64,000 nt of DNA from Sva-07 sp963715825 (GCA_963715825.1 CAVQSI010000016.1:119296-183295); one strand, 5' to 3'; positions 1 through 9,488 are shown, counted from the stretch's first letter. Translations and numbers: made by a program. The notes: generated by a model from the sequence alone, not told the origin.

Positions 1-2
1 CC

Positions 3-3000
3 GATCTCGAACGCGACGGCTGGGAGACCGAACGCACGATCCTGATGTTCGTCACCGACGACGTCCCCTTCCTCGTCGACAGCGTGCGGATGGTGCTCGA
101 CCGCCATCAGCTCGGCATCCACCTGCTGATTCATCCGATGCTGCACGTCGAACGCAACGACCGCCACGAGCTGGTCGATGTCGACGCCGATGACGGTCGG
201 GTCGAGGCCTGGACACTGATCGAACTGGACCGGTGTCCGACCGGGGCACGCGAACGGCTCGAAGCAGACGTCCGCACGGCGATCGACGACGTGCAGTCCG
301 TGGTGCGTGACTTCACGGCGATGCAGGAGCGGCTGGTGGCCGTCGCCGGCGACGACTCGTTGATGCAGTGGCTGGCCGACGGCAACTTCGTGTTCCTCGG
401 CTCGGCGATCTACGAGTCGTCACCCGACGGGCTGCGGCTCGATCCGAAGAGTCTCCTCGGGCAGTACCGGTCGCGTCGACTCGACCCCGAGTCCATCGAT
501 CCGCCAGCGCACGACGGCGACGCTCCCGTCGTCATCGCGCGAACCGATGCCGTCGCCACCGTGCATCGCCGGGCCCGCATGACCTCGATCGCCGTGCGCA
601 ACCCTGCGAGCGGTACCGAGGTCCGGTTCGTCGGCCTGCTCGGCAGCGCCGCCTACCGCCAGAGCGTGTTCGCGATCCCCGACATCGGGCATCGTGCCGA
701 CGAGGTGGTCGCTCGGGTCGGGGCAACCGTCGAGAGCCACACGGGCCGAGCTGTCCGCAACGTGATCGAGACGCTTCCGCGCGACATGGTCTTCGAGTCC
801 GGTGTCGAGGAGCTGACCGAGCTGGTCTCGGCGATCTCCGGACTGCAGGAACGCCACATCGTCCGAGTGTTCGACCTGACCGAGCCGGTCGGACCCTGGA
901 CCACCGTGCTCACGTACGTTCCGCAGTCCCGGTTCACCGCCGCACTTCCGGAACTGGTCGCCGCGTTGGTGTCGGAGTTCTACGGCGGCGAGATTCGCGA
1001 CCTCGAGACGCTGGTCGGGACGAGTTCGCTTGCTCGTATCTCGATGACCGTTCGAGCGATGCCGCTCGACGACAGCACCCGCCTCGTCACCTCGATCGAC
1101 CGCGCCTCGCGGACCTGGGGCGAACGCGCCACGGAAGCGCTCGTCGACCTGCTCGGCGAAGTGGAAGGTCACCGGGTGTGGTCCGTGGTTGCCGACGCGG
1201 TGCCCGCGGACTACGAGGCTCGTGTGCGCCCCGAAGCTGCGGTCGGTGACCTCGTCAACGTCGAGGCGATGCTGTCGGGCACCGACGACATCACCACGTC
1301 GTTCGGTCGTTCGCTCGACGCGGTCGACGGCCAATGGCGCTTCCGGGTGTTCCTTCGTGATCGGCCGACCACGATCTCCGAACTGGTACCAGTGCTCGAA
1401 CATCTCGGGCTGTCTCCCATCGACGAGCACCCGTCGGTGTTCGTCGGTGCGTCGGCCACCGTGCACCTCGACGACATCGGCGTTCGCATGGCGGCGCCCA
1501 CGATCACCGACGCCCAACACGCCGAGGTGCAGCGGGCGTTCGTCGAGCTGATGACGGGCGAGATCGAACCCGACGGACTGAACCGGCTGGTGCTCTCGGC
1601 CGGCCTCGACCGCCGACAGATCGCCGTGCTGCGGCTGTACAACCGGTATCTGCGTCAGGCGTCGTTCCCGTTCAGTGCCAACTACGTCGAACAGTCGATC
1701 GTTCGTCATCCCGAGATCGCCCGCAAGCTCGTGGAGTTGTTCGACACCCGCTTCGACCCGTCGCCGAGCGACCCCGCCGTGGCCGCTGACCGCTCCGGCG
1801 CGATCGAGCGGTGTCGCAGCGAACTGCACGAGCTCCTCGACGCGGTGCCGTCGCTCGACGACGACCGGATCTGTCGGGCGTTCCTCACCCTCGTCGACGC
1901 GACCGATCGGACCAATGCGTTCCGCGGGCGCCAGGAGATCTCGGTCAAGTTCCGGCCTCATGCCGTCGGATTCCTGCCCGAGCCGCGACCGGAGTTCGAG
2001 ATCTTCGTCTGCTCGCCCTACGTCGAGGGTGTGCACCTGCGTGGTGGCCGTATCGCCCGTGGCGGACTCAGGTGGAGCGACCGCCCGGAGGACTTCCGCA
2101 CCGAGGTGCTCGGCCTCGTCAAGGCCCAGATGGTGAAGAACGCCGTGATCGTGCCCACCGGCGCGAAGGGTGGCTTCGTGATCAAGTCGCCGACAGCGGA
2201 CCCCGCAGACCGCGACGCTGCACGAGCCGAGGGCGTCGACCGGTACCGCCGGTTCGTCCGTGGGTTGCTCGACCTCACTGACAATGTCGTCGGTGATCGG
2301 GTCGTGCATCCGCCCGATGTCGTCATCCACGACGGCGACGACCCGTACCTGGTCGTCGCTGCCGACAAGGGCACGGCGACGTTCAGCGACATCGCCAACG
2401 AGATCGCGGCCGAGTACGACTTCTGGCTCGGCGACGCGTTCGCGTCGGGCGGGAGTCACGGCTACGACCACAAGGAGATGGGGATCACGGCACGCGGCGC
2501 GTGGGAGAGCGTGCGGCGCCACGCACGTGTGATCGGCAAGGACGCTGACACCGACGAGCTCACCGTGGTCGGTATCGGTGACATGTCGGGCGACGTCTTC
2601 GGCAACGGGATGCTCCTGTCGTCGCACATCAAGCTCGTGGCGGCGTTCGACCACCGCCACGTCTTCCTCGACCCCGACCCGGACCCGGCGCCGGCACACG
2701 CCGAGCGACAGCGGCTGTTCGAGCTGCCACGCTCGAGCTGGGCCGACTACGACCGAGCGCTGATCTCCGCCGGTGGCGGGGTGCACTCGCGCCAACTCAA
2801 GGCGATCGAGATCACACCCGAGGTGCGCGAGGTGCTCGGCATCGACGCATCGGTCAGCGAGCTGCGGCCCGACGACCTCATCTCGGCGATCCTTCGCGCC
2901 CCGGTCGACCTGCTCTGGAACGGCGGCATCGGCACGTACGTCAAGGCGTCGAGCGAGAACGATGCCGACGTCGGCGACCGCGCCAACGACTCGCTGCGCG

Positions 3001-4472
3001 TCGACGGGATCGAGCTCCGAGCCCGGATCGTCGGCGAGGGCGGCAATCTCGGGCTCACGCAGCTCGCACGCGTCGAGTACGCCATCAACGGCGGGCTGAT
3101 CTACACCGACGCGATCGACAACTCCGCCGGCGTCGACTGCAGCGATCACGAGGTCAACATCAAGATCCTGCTCGACCAGCTCGTCCGCGACGGTGAGCTG
3201 ACCGTGCGGCAACGCAACGAGCTGCTCGTGGAGATGACCGGCGAGGTGGCCCGCCTGGTGCTCGACGACAACCGGGCCCAGACCCTGGCGTTGATGATCG
3301 CGCGGACCCAGGCGCTCTCGATGGTCAACGTGCACGCCCGGTACCTCGACACCCTCGAAGCCGAGGGCTACCTCGACCGCGAGCTCGAATTCCTCCCGTC
3401 CGACAAGCAGATCGCCGAACGACAGAGCGCCGGCAGCGGTCTGCGGGCACCGGAGTTCGCGGTCATGATCGCCTACACGAAGAACGCCAACGTCGCCGAG
3501 GTGCTCGACTCGGACCTCCCCGACGAGCCTGCCCTCGAAGGCGACCTGATGGAGTACTTCCCCGTCGAGATCCGCGAGCGCTTCCCCGATGCGATCCGTT
3601 CGCACCGCCTTCGTCGCGAGATCCTCGCCACCACGATCGTCAACAACATGGTCAATCTGGCCGGGATCTCGTTCGACCATCGGATGACCGAGGATTCGGG
3701 CGCATCGGTCTCCGACGTTGCCAGGGCGTTCCTCGCCGCACGTGAGATCTTCGGGTTCGCCGACATCTGGCGAGAGATCGATGCGCTCGGCAGCAGCATC
3801 GATCTCGACACACAGATCGCGCTGTTCCTCGCGGCCCGACGGATGACCGAGCGCGGCGCGGTCTGGTTGCTTCGTCACCGACGTCCACCGATCGACATCG
3901 CCGACGCGATCGACACGTTCTCGGCCGGGCTGGCGTTCCTGGCCGAGTCGCTCGACGACGTCGTCAGCGGTCGGGTGGCCGACGACGTCGCCGGCGTCCG
4001 AGAGGCGCGGGCGGCTGCCGGCGTTCCCGCCGAACTGGCGGCGCACGCGGCGAGATGGCCGTGGTTGCACACCGGGTTCGACGTCGTCGAGATCGCTCAC
4101 ACCGAGTCGCGCAATGTGGCCGACGCAGCAACGGCGTACTGGGCGACGTTCGATGCATTCGAGCTCGGTTGGTTGTGGGACGGGGTCGGCAACCTGCCCC
4201 GCTCCGATCGTTGGCAGGAGCAGGCGCGCTCGGCGCTGCGCCACGATCTGATGACCGTGCTCGCCGACCTGACTCGACAGGTGATGCGATCCGCTGATGG
4301 TTCGCCCGCGGCGTGGATCGAGGCCAACGAGCGCGCCGTGGGACGCGCGCTCTCGATGCACACCGAGATCCGCCGTGCCGAGAGCTTCGACCTCACGACA
4401 CTGTCGGTGGCGATCCGCCAGCTCCGCAACCTCACGATCATGGCCGTTGCGGCGCCCGAGTCGCCGGACTGA
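3..4472 (+). CDS. NAD-specific glutamate dehydrogenase, large type (5' partial)
   Basis: Catalyses NAD-dependent oxidative deamination of glutamate to 2-oxoglutarate and ammonia in the cytoplasm. The frame is open from base 3 through the window edge, so the start lies outside; the first Met (base 45) is internal. About 1,490 residues are visible, against roughly 1,600 for the family, so only about 100 N-terminal residues are missing. The long N-terminal regulatory half (ACT-like) is followed by the catalytic core with PTGAKGGFV near visible residue 718 (substrate-binding Lys), GDMSGDVFGNGML near 858, NGGIGTYVK near 973 and EGGNLGLTQ near 1012. It ends in TGA 117 bases before gltX. The family call is secure. 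Confidence 0.93.
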   Translation, partial: DLERDGWETERTILMFVTDDVPFLVDSVRMVLDRHQLGIHLLIHPMLHVERNDRHELVDVDADDGRVEAWTLIELDRCPTGARERLEADVRTAIDDVQSVVRDFTAMQERLVAVAGDDSLMQWLADGNFVFLGSAIYESSPDGLRLDPKSLLGQYRSRRLDPESIDPPAHDGDAPVVIARTDAVATVHRRARMTSIAVRNPASGTEVRFVGLLGSAAYRQSVFAIPDIGHRADEVVARVGATVESHTGRAVRNVIETLPRDMVFESGVEELTELVSAISGLQERHIVRVFDLTEPVGPWTTVLTYVPQSRFTAALPELVAALVSEFYGGEIRDLETLVGTSSLARISMTVRAMPLDDSTRLVTSIDRASRTWGERATEALVDLLGEVEGHRVWSVVADAVPADYEARVRPEAAVGDLVNVEAMLSGTDDITTSFGRSLDAVDGQWRFRVFLRDRPTTISELVPVLEHLGLSPIDEHPSVFVGASATVHLDDIGVRMAAPTITDAQHAEVQRAFVELMTGEIEPDGLNRLVLSAGLDRRQIAVLRLYNRYLRQASFPFSANYVEQSIVRHPEIARKLVELFDTRFDPSPSDPAVAADRSGAIERCRSELHELLDAVPSLDDDRICRAFLTLVDATDRTNAFRGRQEISVKFRPHAVGFLPEPRPEFEIFVCSPYVEGVHLRGGRIARGGLRWSDRPEDFRTEVLGLVKAQMVKNAVIVPTGAKGGFVIKSPTADPADRDAARAEGVDRYRRFVRGLLDLTDNVVGDRVVHPPDVVIHDGDDPYLVVAADKGTATFSDIANEIAAEYDFWLGDAFASGGSHGYDHKEMGITARGAWESVRRHARVIGKDADTDELTVVGIGDMSGDVFGNGMLLSSHIKLVAAFDHRHVFLDPDPDPAPAHAERQRLFELPRSSWADYDRALISAGGGVHSRQLKAIEITPEVREVLGIDASVSELRPDDLISAILRAPVDLLWNGGIGTYVKASSENDADVGDRANDSLRVDGIELRARIVGEGGNLGLTQLARVEYAINGGLIYTDAIDNSAGVDCSDHEVNIKILLDQLVRDGELTVRQRNELLVEMTGEVARLVLDDNRAQTLALMIARTQALSMVNVHARYLDTLEAEGYLDRELEFLPSDKQIAERQSAGSGLRAPEFAVMIAYTKNANVAEVLDSDLPDEPALEGDLMEYFPVEIRERFPDAIRSHRLRREILATTIVNNMVNLAGISFDHRMTEDSGASVSDVARAFLAAREIFGFADIWREIDALGSSIDLDTQIALFLAARRMTERGAVWLLRHRRPPIDIADAIDTFSAGLAFLAESLDDVVSGRVADDVAGVREARAAAGVPAELAAHAARWPWLHTGFDVVEIAHTESRNVADAATAYWATFDAFELGWLWDGVGNLPRSDRWQEQARSALRHDLMTVLADLTRQVMRSADGSPAAWIEANERAVGRALSMHTEIRRAESFDLTTLSVAIRQLRNLTIMAVAAPESPD

Positions 4473-4589
4473 GCGGCCGCTTGCCGAAGCGTTGCGGTGA
4501 TCTTGCAGCGATCTTGTTGAAGACTTGGGTCCTGCTTGTCGAAGAACGCCATCTGGGTGCGAGCGGCGACGGGTAACGTCGATCGTGTC

Positions 4590-6008
4590 ATGTCCGCTGG
4601 CCCCCGATTCCGATTCGCGCCGTCGCCGACCGGTTCGTTCCACGTCGGCGGGGCTCGCACGGCGCTGCAGAACTGGGCGCTGGCCCGGCGTCTCGGTGGC
4701 ACGTTCGTGCTGCGCATCGAGGACACCGACGAGGCCCGCAACCGCCCGGAGTGGACCCAGGGCATCATCGATGCGCTGGCCTGGATCGGCATCTCGTCCG
4801 ACGACTCGCACTTCGAGGGCCCGCATTTCCAGAGCGAGTATGCCGACGCGCATCTTGGCGCTGCGCAACGGCTGTTCGACGACGGCCACGCCTACTACTG
4901 CGACCTGACCGGCGAGCAGGTGCAGGCGCGGGCGAAGGAAATGGGCACCACCGGCTACGACGGCTACTCGCGCGACCGCGGGCTCGGGCCGGGCCCTGGC
5001 CACGTCCTGCGGTTCCGTGTTCCCGACGGCACCACGGTCGTCGACGACGCCGTGCGCGGTGAGGTCTCGTTCGACAACTCCACGATCGAGGACTTCGTGC
5101 TGGTGCGCGGCAACGGCACGCCGGTGTTCCTGCTCGCCAACGTCGTCGACGACATCGAGATGGCGATCAGCGACGTTGTGCGTGCCGAGGAGCACCTGCC
5201 CAACACGCCCAAGCAGCAGATGCTCTGGGAAGCGCTCGGGCACGCACCGCCGCGCTGGGCCCACGTGCCGGTGTTGGTGAACGAGCAACGCAAGAAGCTG
5301 TCGAAGCGGCGCGACAAGGTGGCGCTCGAGCAGTACCGCGACGAGGGCTACCTCGCCGACGCGATGGTCAACTACCTGATGACTCTCGGCTGGACGCCGC
5401 CGGGCGCCGAGGCTGCCGGTAGCGAGATCGTGCCGTGGGCCGAGATCGAAGCGGCCTTCAGCCTCGACGACGTCACGCACTCGCCGGCGTTCTTCGACAT
5501 CAAGAAGCTTGCCGCGTTCAACGGCGACTACATCCGCATGATGCCGCTCGACGAGTTCGTCGAGCGCGCCGGTGCCGAGCTCCCACCCGAGTGGGACCGC
5601 AACCGATGGGCGGCGATCGCTCCGCACATCCAGCAGCGGCTGACGACGCTGAGAGAAGTCCCCGAGAAGATCGACTTCCTGTTCTGGCCAGACGGGGCCG
5701 ACGTTGCGTACGACGACGACTCGTGGGCGAAGGCGTTCGGGCCCGATTGGGCATCGCCGTTGCTCGCCGACGTCGCCGACGCCTATGGGCAACTCGACGA
5801 CTGGACCGCCGATGCGCTCAAGGTCGCCCTCGAAGATGTGATGACGCGCTACGACGTCAAGCTGGGCAAGGCGCAGGCGCCGGTGCGCGTGGCCGTCACC
5901 GGTCGCTCGGTGGGTCCGCCGTTGTTCGAATCGATGGAGGTCCTCGGCCGCGACGAGACGCTGCGGCGGCTGTCGATGGCGGGTGACGCCGCTGGCGGCG
6001 GGCGGTGA
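4590..6008 (+). CDS. gltX: glutamyl-tRNA synthetase
   Basis: Charges tRNA-Glu with glutamate in the cytoplasm. The 472 residues match the normal bacterial length. The class I signature is APSPTGSFHVGG near residue 10 (HIGH-like) and the second signature is KLSKR near residue 236. I chose ATG 4590 because the preceding in-frame extension (from 4536) is not conserved-looking and the family begins directly before the FAPSPTG motif. The next gene starts inside its stop codon (GTGA overlap), so the two are probably translationally coupled. It lies 0.9-1.2 kb upstream of tRNA-Gln and tRNA-Glu genes, and a glnS gene follows at 12.4 kb. Whether this enzyme is discriminating or also charges tRNA-Gln cannot be read from the sequence. 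Confidence 0.95.
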   Translation: MSAGPRFRFAPSPTGSFHVGGARTALQNWALARRLGGTFVLRIEDTDEARNRPEWTQGIIDALAWIGISSDDSHFEGPHFQSEYADAHLGAAQRLFDDGHAYYCDLTGEQVQARAKEMGTTGYDGYSRDRGLGPGPGHVLRFRVPDGTTVVDDAVRGEVSFDNSTIEDFVLVRGNGTPVFLLANVVDDIEMAISDVVRAEEHLPNTPKQQMLWEALGHAPPRWAHVPVLVNEQRKKLSKRRDKVALEQYRDEGYLADAMVNYLMTLGWTPPGAEAAGSEIVPWAEIEAAFSLDDVTHSPAFFDIKKLAAFNGDYIRMMPLDEFVERAGAELPPEWDRNRWAAIAPHIQQRLTTLREVPEKIDFLFWPDGADVAYDDDSWAKAFGPDWASPLLADVADAYGQLDDWTADALKVALEDVMTRYDVKLGKAQAPVRVAVTGRSVGPPLFESMEVLGRDETLRRLSMAGDAAGGGR

Positions 6009-6841
6009 CGGACATGGCGGATCGCGAGTTCCAGCTGCCCAGCGACGCGGAGGTGGCGCGCGATCGGGAACTGCTCGAGGCCATCGACCGTCACCAGTCG
6101 GTGGGGGAGAAGTACGCACGGACCGGCGAGACCCCGATCGCGCTGCACCGCGAGCCTTCGATGGGACCGTCGGCGAACGCCGAGTTGTTGCGCGATCCCA
6201 CGCCGGTGAAGCCGTTGCCGTCACCGCCGCGCTTCGTCGGCCGGCGCGTGGTGCAGGTCGTGATCCTCTTGCTGCTGCTCGCGGTCGGCTACTACGCAGT
6301 CTCGTTCTGGCAGGTGTGGTCGACCGGCCGCAGCGATCAGGCCCGCAATGTCGATGCCATCGTGGTGATGGGCGCAGCTCAGTACGACGGGCGACCTTCG
6401 CCGCAGCTCGCAGCGCGACTCGATCATGCCGTCGAACTCTGGGATGCCGGTGTGGCGCCGCTCGTCATCGTCACCGGCGGCAACCAAGAGGGTGATCGGT
6501 TCACCGAGGCGTCGACGTCGGCGCAGTATCTGTCCGAGCGCGGCGTGCCGTCGTCGGCGATCGTGCTGGAGGACGCAGGGGCCACCACCCACGACTCGCT
6601 CGAACGCGCTCGAACGCTCGTCGATCCATCGGTCGACGAGGTGCTGGTCGTCACCGATCCGTACCACGCACTCCGTTCCCGATTGACCGCCGACGAGGTC
6701 GGGTTCACCGCCTACGTGTCGCCCGCTCCCGACTCGGTTGTCGGCGGCACCACCGAGCTTCGCCGTGAACTGGCCGAAGCCGCGGGGGTAGCTGTCGGTC
6801 GGATCATCGGGTTCGAACGGTTGAGTGGCCTCACCGATTGA
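6005..6841 (+). CDS. YdcF/SanA-family membrane protein (DUF218)
   Basis: A 278-residue protein with a polar N-terminus (about 80 residues), one hydrophobic helix at about 83-103 (VVQVVILLLLLAVGYYAVSF) and an external DUF218 domain. The domain begins DAIVVMGAAQYDGRPSPQL near 117 and has VTGGN near 156, both typical of the family. Members are linked to envelope barrier function and handling of lipid-linked precursors, but no specific reaction is established. The GTG start overlaps the gltX stop by four bases, which supports this start and co-translation. A second Met three codons in is possible. The stop is 56 bases before tRNA-Gln. Confidence 0.8.
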   Translation: MTDMADREFQLPSDAEVARDRELLEAIDRHQSVGEKYARTGETPIALHREPSMGPSANAELLRDPTPVKPLPSPPRFVGRRVVQVVILLLLLAVGYYAVSFWQVWSTGRSDQARNVDAIVVMGAAQYDGRPSPQLAARLDHAVELWDAGVAPLVIVTGGNQEGDRFTEASTSAQYLSERGVPSSAIVLEDAGATTHDSLERARTLVDPSVDEVLVVTDPYHALRSRLTADEVGFTAYVSPAPDSVVGGTTELRRELAEAAGVAVGRIIGFERLSGLTD

Positions 6842-6897
6842 GGCCGATACAATCCCGTCCCGCACCGGTCGGCGATCCGTCGTCGACCGTCACACCA

Positions 6898-6969
6898 TGG
6901 GGTGTGGTGTAATTGGTAACACAGCAGTTTCTGGTACTGTCATTCGGGGTTCGAGTCCCTGCACCCCAG
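6898..6969 (+). tRNA. tRNA-Gln (anticodon CTG)
   Basis: Folds as a cloverleaf: acceptor strand TGGGGTG (6898-6904) pairs with CACCCCA (6962-6968), and the anticodon stem GCAGT/ACTGT encloses loop TTCTGGT with anticodon CTG at 6931-6933. The T-loop is TTCGAGT. The 1-72 pair is T-A and the discriminator is G73, as expected for bacterial tRNA-Gln. CCA is not encoded. It reads CAG codons; no CAA-reading isoacceptor is in the window. Confidence 0.95.
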
Positions 6970-6980
6970 CTCTCATCGAC

Positions 6981-7020
6981 CGCCGGCCCGCACTCGTGCG
7001 AGGTCGGCGTTGTCGCTTTT
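6981..7020 (+). terminator. candidate terminator after tRNA-Gln
   Basis: An inner stem CGCAC/GTGCG with a two-base loop is extended by CGCCG/CGGCG, followed by TTGTCGCTTTT. It sits 11 bases past the tRNA, so it probably ends or trims that transcript. Confidence 0.55.
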
Positions 7021-7112
7021 CGGGCCGTTCGTCACCCGCCTGGGCGTGACCGCTGCGTGGGATCGGTGGGTGGGATCGCAGCGCCCGCTGATATCGTTGC
7101 CGATCGCTACTT

Positions 7113-7185
7113 GGCCCGTTCGTCTAGTGGCCTAGGACACCACCCTCTCAAGGTGGCGGCACGGGTTCGAATCCCGTACGGGCTG
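7113..7185 (+). tRNA. tRNA-Glu (anticodon CTC)
   Basis: Acceptor GGCCCGT (7113-7119) pairs with ACGGGCT (7178-7184), including a G-T first pair. The anticodon stem CCACC/GGTGG encloses loop CTCTCAA with anticodon CTC at 7147-7149. The T-arm is ACGGG-TTCGAAT-CCCGT. Discriminator G7185 is followed by an encoded CCA (7186-7188). It is the cognate substrate of GltX and reads GAG codons. Confidence 0.95.
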
Positions 7186-7199
7186 CCAAGAAATCCAAG

Positions 7200-7228
7200 A
7201 ACGAGACCCGCTCCGGCGGGTCTCGTTC
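7200..7228 (+). terminator. rho-independent-like hairpin after tRNA-Glu
   Basis: A perfect 12-bp stem AACGAGACCCGC / GCGGGTCTCGTT with loop TCCG begins 12 bases after the encoded CCA. There is no long T tract, as is common in actinobacterial terminators. Confidence 0.7.
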
Positions 7229-7333
7229 CATCTTCGAGGTTCCACCCTCCGCCCCCACGCGTCCCGGAACGTGGGACCCAGTGCGCGCAGATCCTGCGCA
7301 GCCGGGTCATCCCTCGGCCAACCGCACCTGCGA

Positions 7334-8179
7334 TCAGACGACTCGGGCGTGACGATGCTCTCGGACGATGCGTGTCGCCTCGACACCGATGAGTACGACG
7401 AAGAACTGGGCGACGCTGAGCCCGGCCATCGTGGCGCCGCCGGCGGTCCCGGCGTGGAAGCTGATCGTCAGGCCGACGACGACGGCGAGGGCGCCGAAGA
7501 GTATCGACACCACCATCATCAGCGGCACCCGTTTGGTGAGCAGTGAGGCGGTCGCCGGTGGCCCGACGAGGAGGCCGAACACCAGCAGGGTTCCGACCGC
7601 CTGGAAGCTGGCGACGATGCTGATGGCCAGCAGCACCATCAATGCCAAATGTGACGCACCCGGGCGCATGCCGAGCGATTGCGCCTTCATCCGGTTGAAG
7701 GTCAGTGCGAGGAACGGCCGGTACAGCACGACGGTGGCCACGACCACGATTCCCGCTCCGATGAGTTGCACGTCGATGTCGTCGCGTGAGACGCCGAGGA
7801 TGTCGCCGAACAGCAGCGCCGTCACCTCAGTGCTGAACGAGCGTGCCTTGGAGACGATCACGATGCCCAGCGAGAGCATTCCGACGAACAGCAGGCCGAT
7901 GCCGGTGTCTTCTCGCACCGTGGTGCGTGCCGTGACCATCGAGACCAGGCCGCCCATCACCGCAGCGGCGACCAGGGCGCCGAGGATCGGACTGAACCCC
8001 CACAGCACGGCGAGTGCGATTCCGGGCACCACGCCGTGAGCGAGGGCGTCTCCGAGGAACGAGAGCCCGCGCAGTACCACCCAGGTTCCGACGAGCGACG
8101 TGGCGACCACCGCGAGCAGACCTCCGATGAGGGCCCGTTGCATGAACGCCGGCTCGAACGCATCGATGACCAACTGCAC
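7334..8179 (-). CDS. znuB: zinc/manganese ABC transporter permease
   Basis: A 281-residue ABC-3 family inner-membrane permease with about eight hydrophobic helices and the family features GDALAHGVVPGIALAVL (residues about 43-59) and GTLLVFGLLVGPPATA near the C-terminus. It forms the membrane channel of a Zn importer. It is transcribed divergently from the ATPase gene (57-base gap). Its GTG start is preceded by TAGCGT on its own strand (8186-8191), leaving a six-base gap, so the mRNA is probably leaderless. With znuC, zur and znuA next to it, zinc is the likely substrate; manganese cannot be excluded from sequence alone. Confidence 0.88.
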   Translation of the reverse strand: MQLVIDAFEPAFMQRALIGGLLAVVATSLVGTWVVLRGLSFLGDALAHGVVPGIALAVLWGFSPILGALVAAAVMGGLVSMVTARTTVREDTGIGLLFVGMLSLGIVIVSKARSFSTEVTALLFGDILGVSRDDIDVQLIGAGIVVVATVVLYRPFLALTFNRMKAQSLGMRPGASHLALMVLLAISIVASFQAVGTLLVFGLLVGPPATASLLTKRVPLMMVVSILFGALAVVVGLTISFHAGTAGGATMAGLSVAQFFVVLIGVEATRIVREHRHARVV

Positions 8180-8210
8180 GCCGAGACGCTAGCGGAGTAC
8201 CACCGTTTTC

Positions 8211-8229
8211 GGACTCATTCTCGATATGG
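8211..8229 (+). promoter_or_regulatory. candidate Zur operator at znuC
   Basis: GGACTCATTCTCGATATGG shares the core ACTyrTTCyC with sites upstream of zur (9015-9033) and znuA (10693-10711), all pointing toward their gene. It overlaps the likely -10 box TATGGT (8225-8230). It is not the classic Zur palindrome, so binding is an inference. Confidence 0.4.
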
Positions 8230-8236
8230 TGCGGGG

Positions 8237-8971
8237 ATGCCGACCGCAGTGGCCCTCGACGACGTGCACGTCGACTACGGAGCGATCCACGCCGTTGGTG
8301 ACCTGTCGCTCGAAATCCCGTCAGGGGCGTCGGTCGCGATCATTGGACCGAACGGCTCGGGCAAGTCGACGTTGCTCAAGGTGATCGGCGGTGTGATCCC
8401 GCCGACGTCGGGCCGCTGTGACACGTTCGGCGCATCCGTGTCGATCGTGCTGCAGTCGACTGATGTCGACCAGAGTGTGCCGCTGACGGTGCGCGATGTC
8501 GTGGCGATGGCCCGCTATCCGCGGCTCGGGTTGTTCCGTCGGCCGGGTCGGTCCGATCGCGAGGCCGTCGACTCCGCGATGCGTCGCCTCGAGATCGACG
8601 ACCTCGCCGGCCGGCAGATCCATCACCTCTCGGGAGGCCAGCGCCAGCGGGCCTTCGTGGCCCAGGGCCTCGCGCAGGACGCACCGATCCTGCTGCTCGA
8701 CGAGCCGCTGACCGGACTCGATGTCCGCTCGAGGTCGATCATCATGTCGGTGATCGACGACGAGCACGCTGCCGGGCGAACGGTCATCACGACGACACAC
8801 AACTTCGATGATGCGGGTCGGTGCGATCTGGTGTTGCTGCTGGCCACCCGGTTCGTCGCATTCGGCAGCCCCGAGGACGTGTTCACCGAAGAGCACCTGC
8901 GAACGGCGTTCGGCGGGCGTTTCGTGCGCCTTGGCGACACCATGGTGCTCGACGACCCGCACCACCACTGA
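8237..8971 (+). CDS. znuC: zinc/manganese ABC transporter ATP-binding protein
   Basis: A 244-residue ABC ATPase that powers zinc uptake with ZnuB and ZnuA. Walker A is GPNGSGKST near residue 36, the signature is LSGGQRQRAF near 131, and Walker B with the D-loop is ILLLDEPLTGLD near 151. The frame is open further upstream, but ATG 8237 is chosen because the earlier stretch is antisense to znuB and because TATGGT lies six bases before this ATG. A 16-bp perfect tandem duplication spans the stop codon (8959-8990). It shares the divergent promoter region with znuB. Confidence 0.92.
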   Translation: MPTAVALDDVHVDYGAIHAVGDLSLEIPSGASVAIIGPNGSGKSTLLKVIGGVIPPTSGRCDTFGASVSIVLQSTDVDQSVPLTVRDVVAMARYPRLGLFRRPGRSDREAVDSAMRRLEIDDLAGRQIHHLSGGQRQRAFVAQGLAQDAPILLLDEPLTGLDVRSRSIIMSVIDDEHAAGRTVITTTHNFDDAGRCDLVLLLATRFVAFGSPEDVFTEEHLRTAFGGRFVRLGDTMVLDDPHHH

Positions 8972-9014
8972 CCTGCACCACCACTGACCTGAAGCTCCCG
9001 CTCAACCCTGGTTC

Positions 9015-9033
9015 TCACTTGTTCCCAGAAACG
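9015..9033 (+). promoter_or_regulatory. candidate Zur autoregulatory site
   Basis: TCACTTGTTCCCAGAAACG matches the znuA upstream site in 12 of 16 core positions and lies directly before the likely -10 box TAGCCT (9035-9040) of zur. This is consistent with feedback control of zur. Confidence 0.35.
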
Positions 9034-9047
9034 GTAGCCTCGCCGCC

Positions 9048-9488
9048 GTGACCGCTGACCTCCTGCACGACGACGTCGCCGGGCTCCTGCGGTCGGGCGA
9101 CCATCGGTACACCACGGGCAGACGCCGGGTGATCACTGCGCTCCACGACGCTGATGGGCCGGTGACGATCCCGGAGATCCTCGCGCTCGACACCGATCTC
9201 TCGCAGTCGAGCCTGTATCGCAATCTGGCGGTGCTCGAAGAGGTCGGGGCAGTCACCCGCATCGTCACCCATGATGACCATTCCCGATTCGAACTCGCCG
9301 AAGCGCTGACCGATCACCATCATCACCATCTCATCTGCACGCACTGTGGATCGGTGACCGATTTCGCGCTGTCGCCCGACGTCGAGATCACGCTCGATCG
9401 TGCGTTCGGACGGGCAGCGAAGTCGGCGAAGTTCCACGTCGACGGCCACCGTCTCGACCTGGTCGGCACGTGCTCCGACTGCAACTGA
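9048..9488 (+). CDS. zur: Fur-family zinc uptake regulator (Zur-like)
   Basis: A 146-residue metal-dependent repressor. The N-terminal winged helix contains QSSLYRNLAVLEEVGAV (DNA-recognition helix). It is followed by the metal-sensing hinge with DHHHHHLICTHCG (residues about 89-101) and a C-terminal CSDC, giving two CxxC pairs for the structural zinc. Its place between the znuBC pair and znuA argues for Zur rather than Fur or Mur. The GTG start has TAGCCT seven bases upstream and no Shine-Dalgarno. It converges on znuA with a 47-base gap that contains a small GATCGG/CCGATC hairpin (9497-9514). Confidence 0.9.
   Translation: MTADLLHDDVAGLLRSGDHRYTTGRRRVITALHDADGPVTIPEILALDTDLSQSSLYRNLAVLEEVGAVTRIVTHDDHSRFELAEALTDHHHHHLICTHCGSVTDFALSPDVEITLDRAFGRAAKSAKFHVDGHRLDLVGTCSDCN

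Noticed and set aside
420..6224. A 1,934-codon open frame on the minus strand opposite the glutamate dehydrogenase and gltX
   Set aside because: Its translation is Arg/His/Asp/Val-rich with no domain; it is the antisense of two well-conserved genes and results from high GC codon bias.
8180..8236. Textbook actinobacterial Zur palindrome in the znuB-znuC gap
   Set aside because: No good inverted repeat of that type is present; only the shared non-palindromic core was found and is reported with low confidence.
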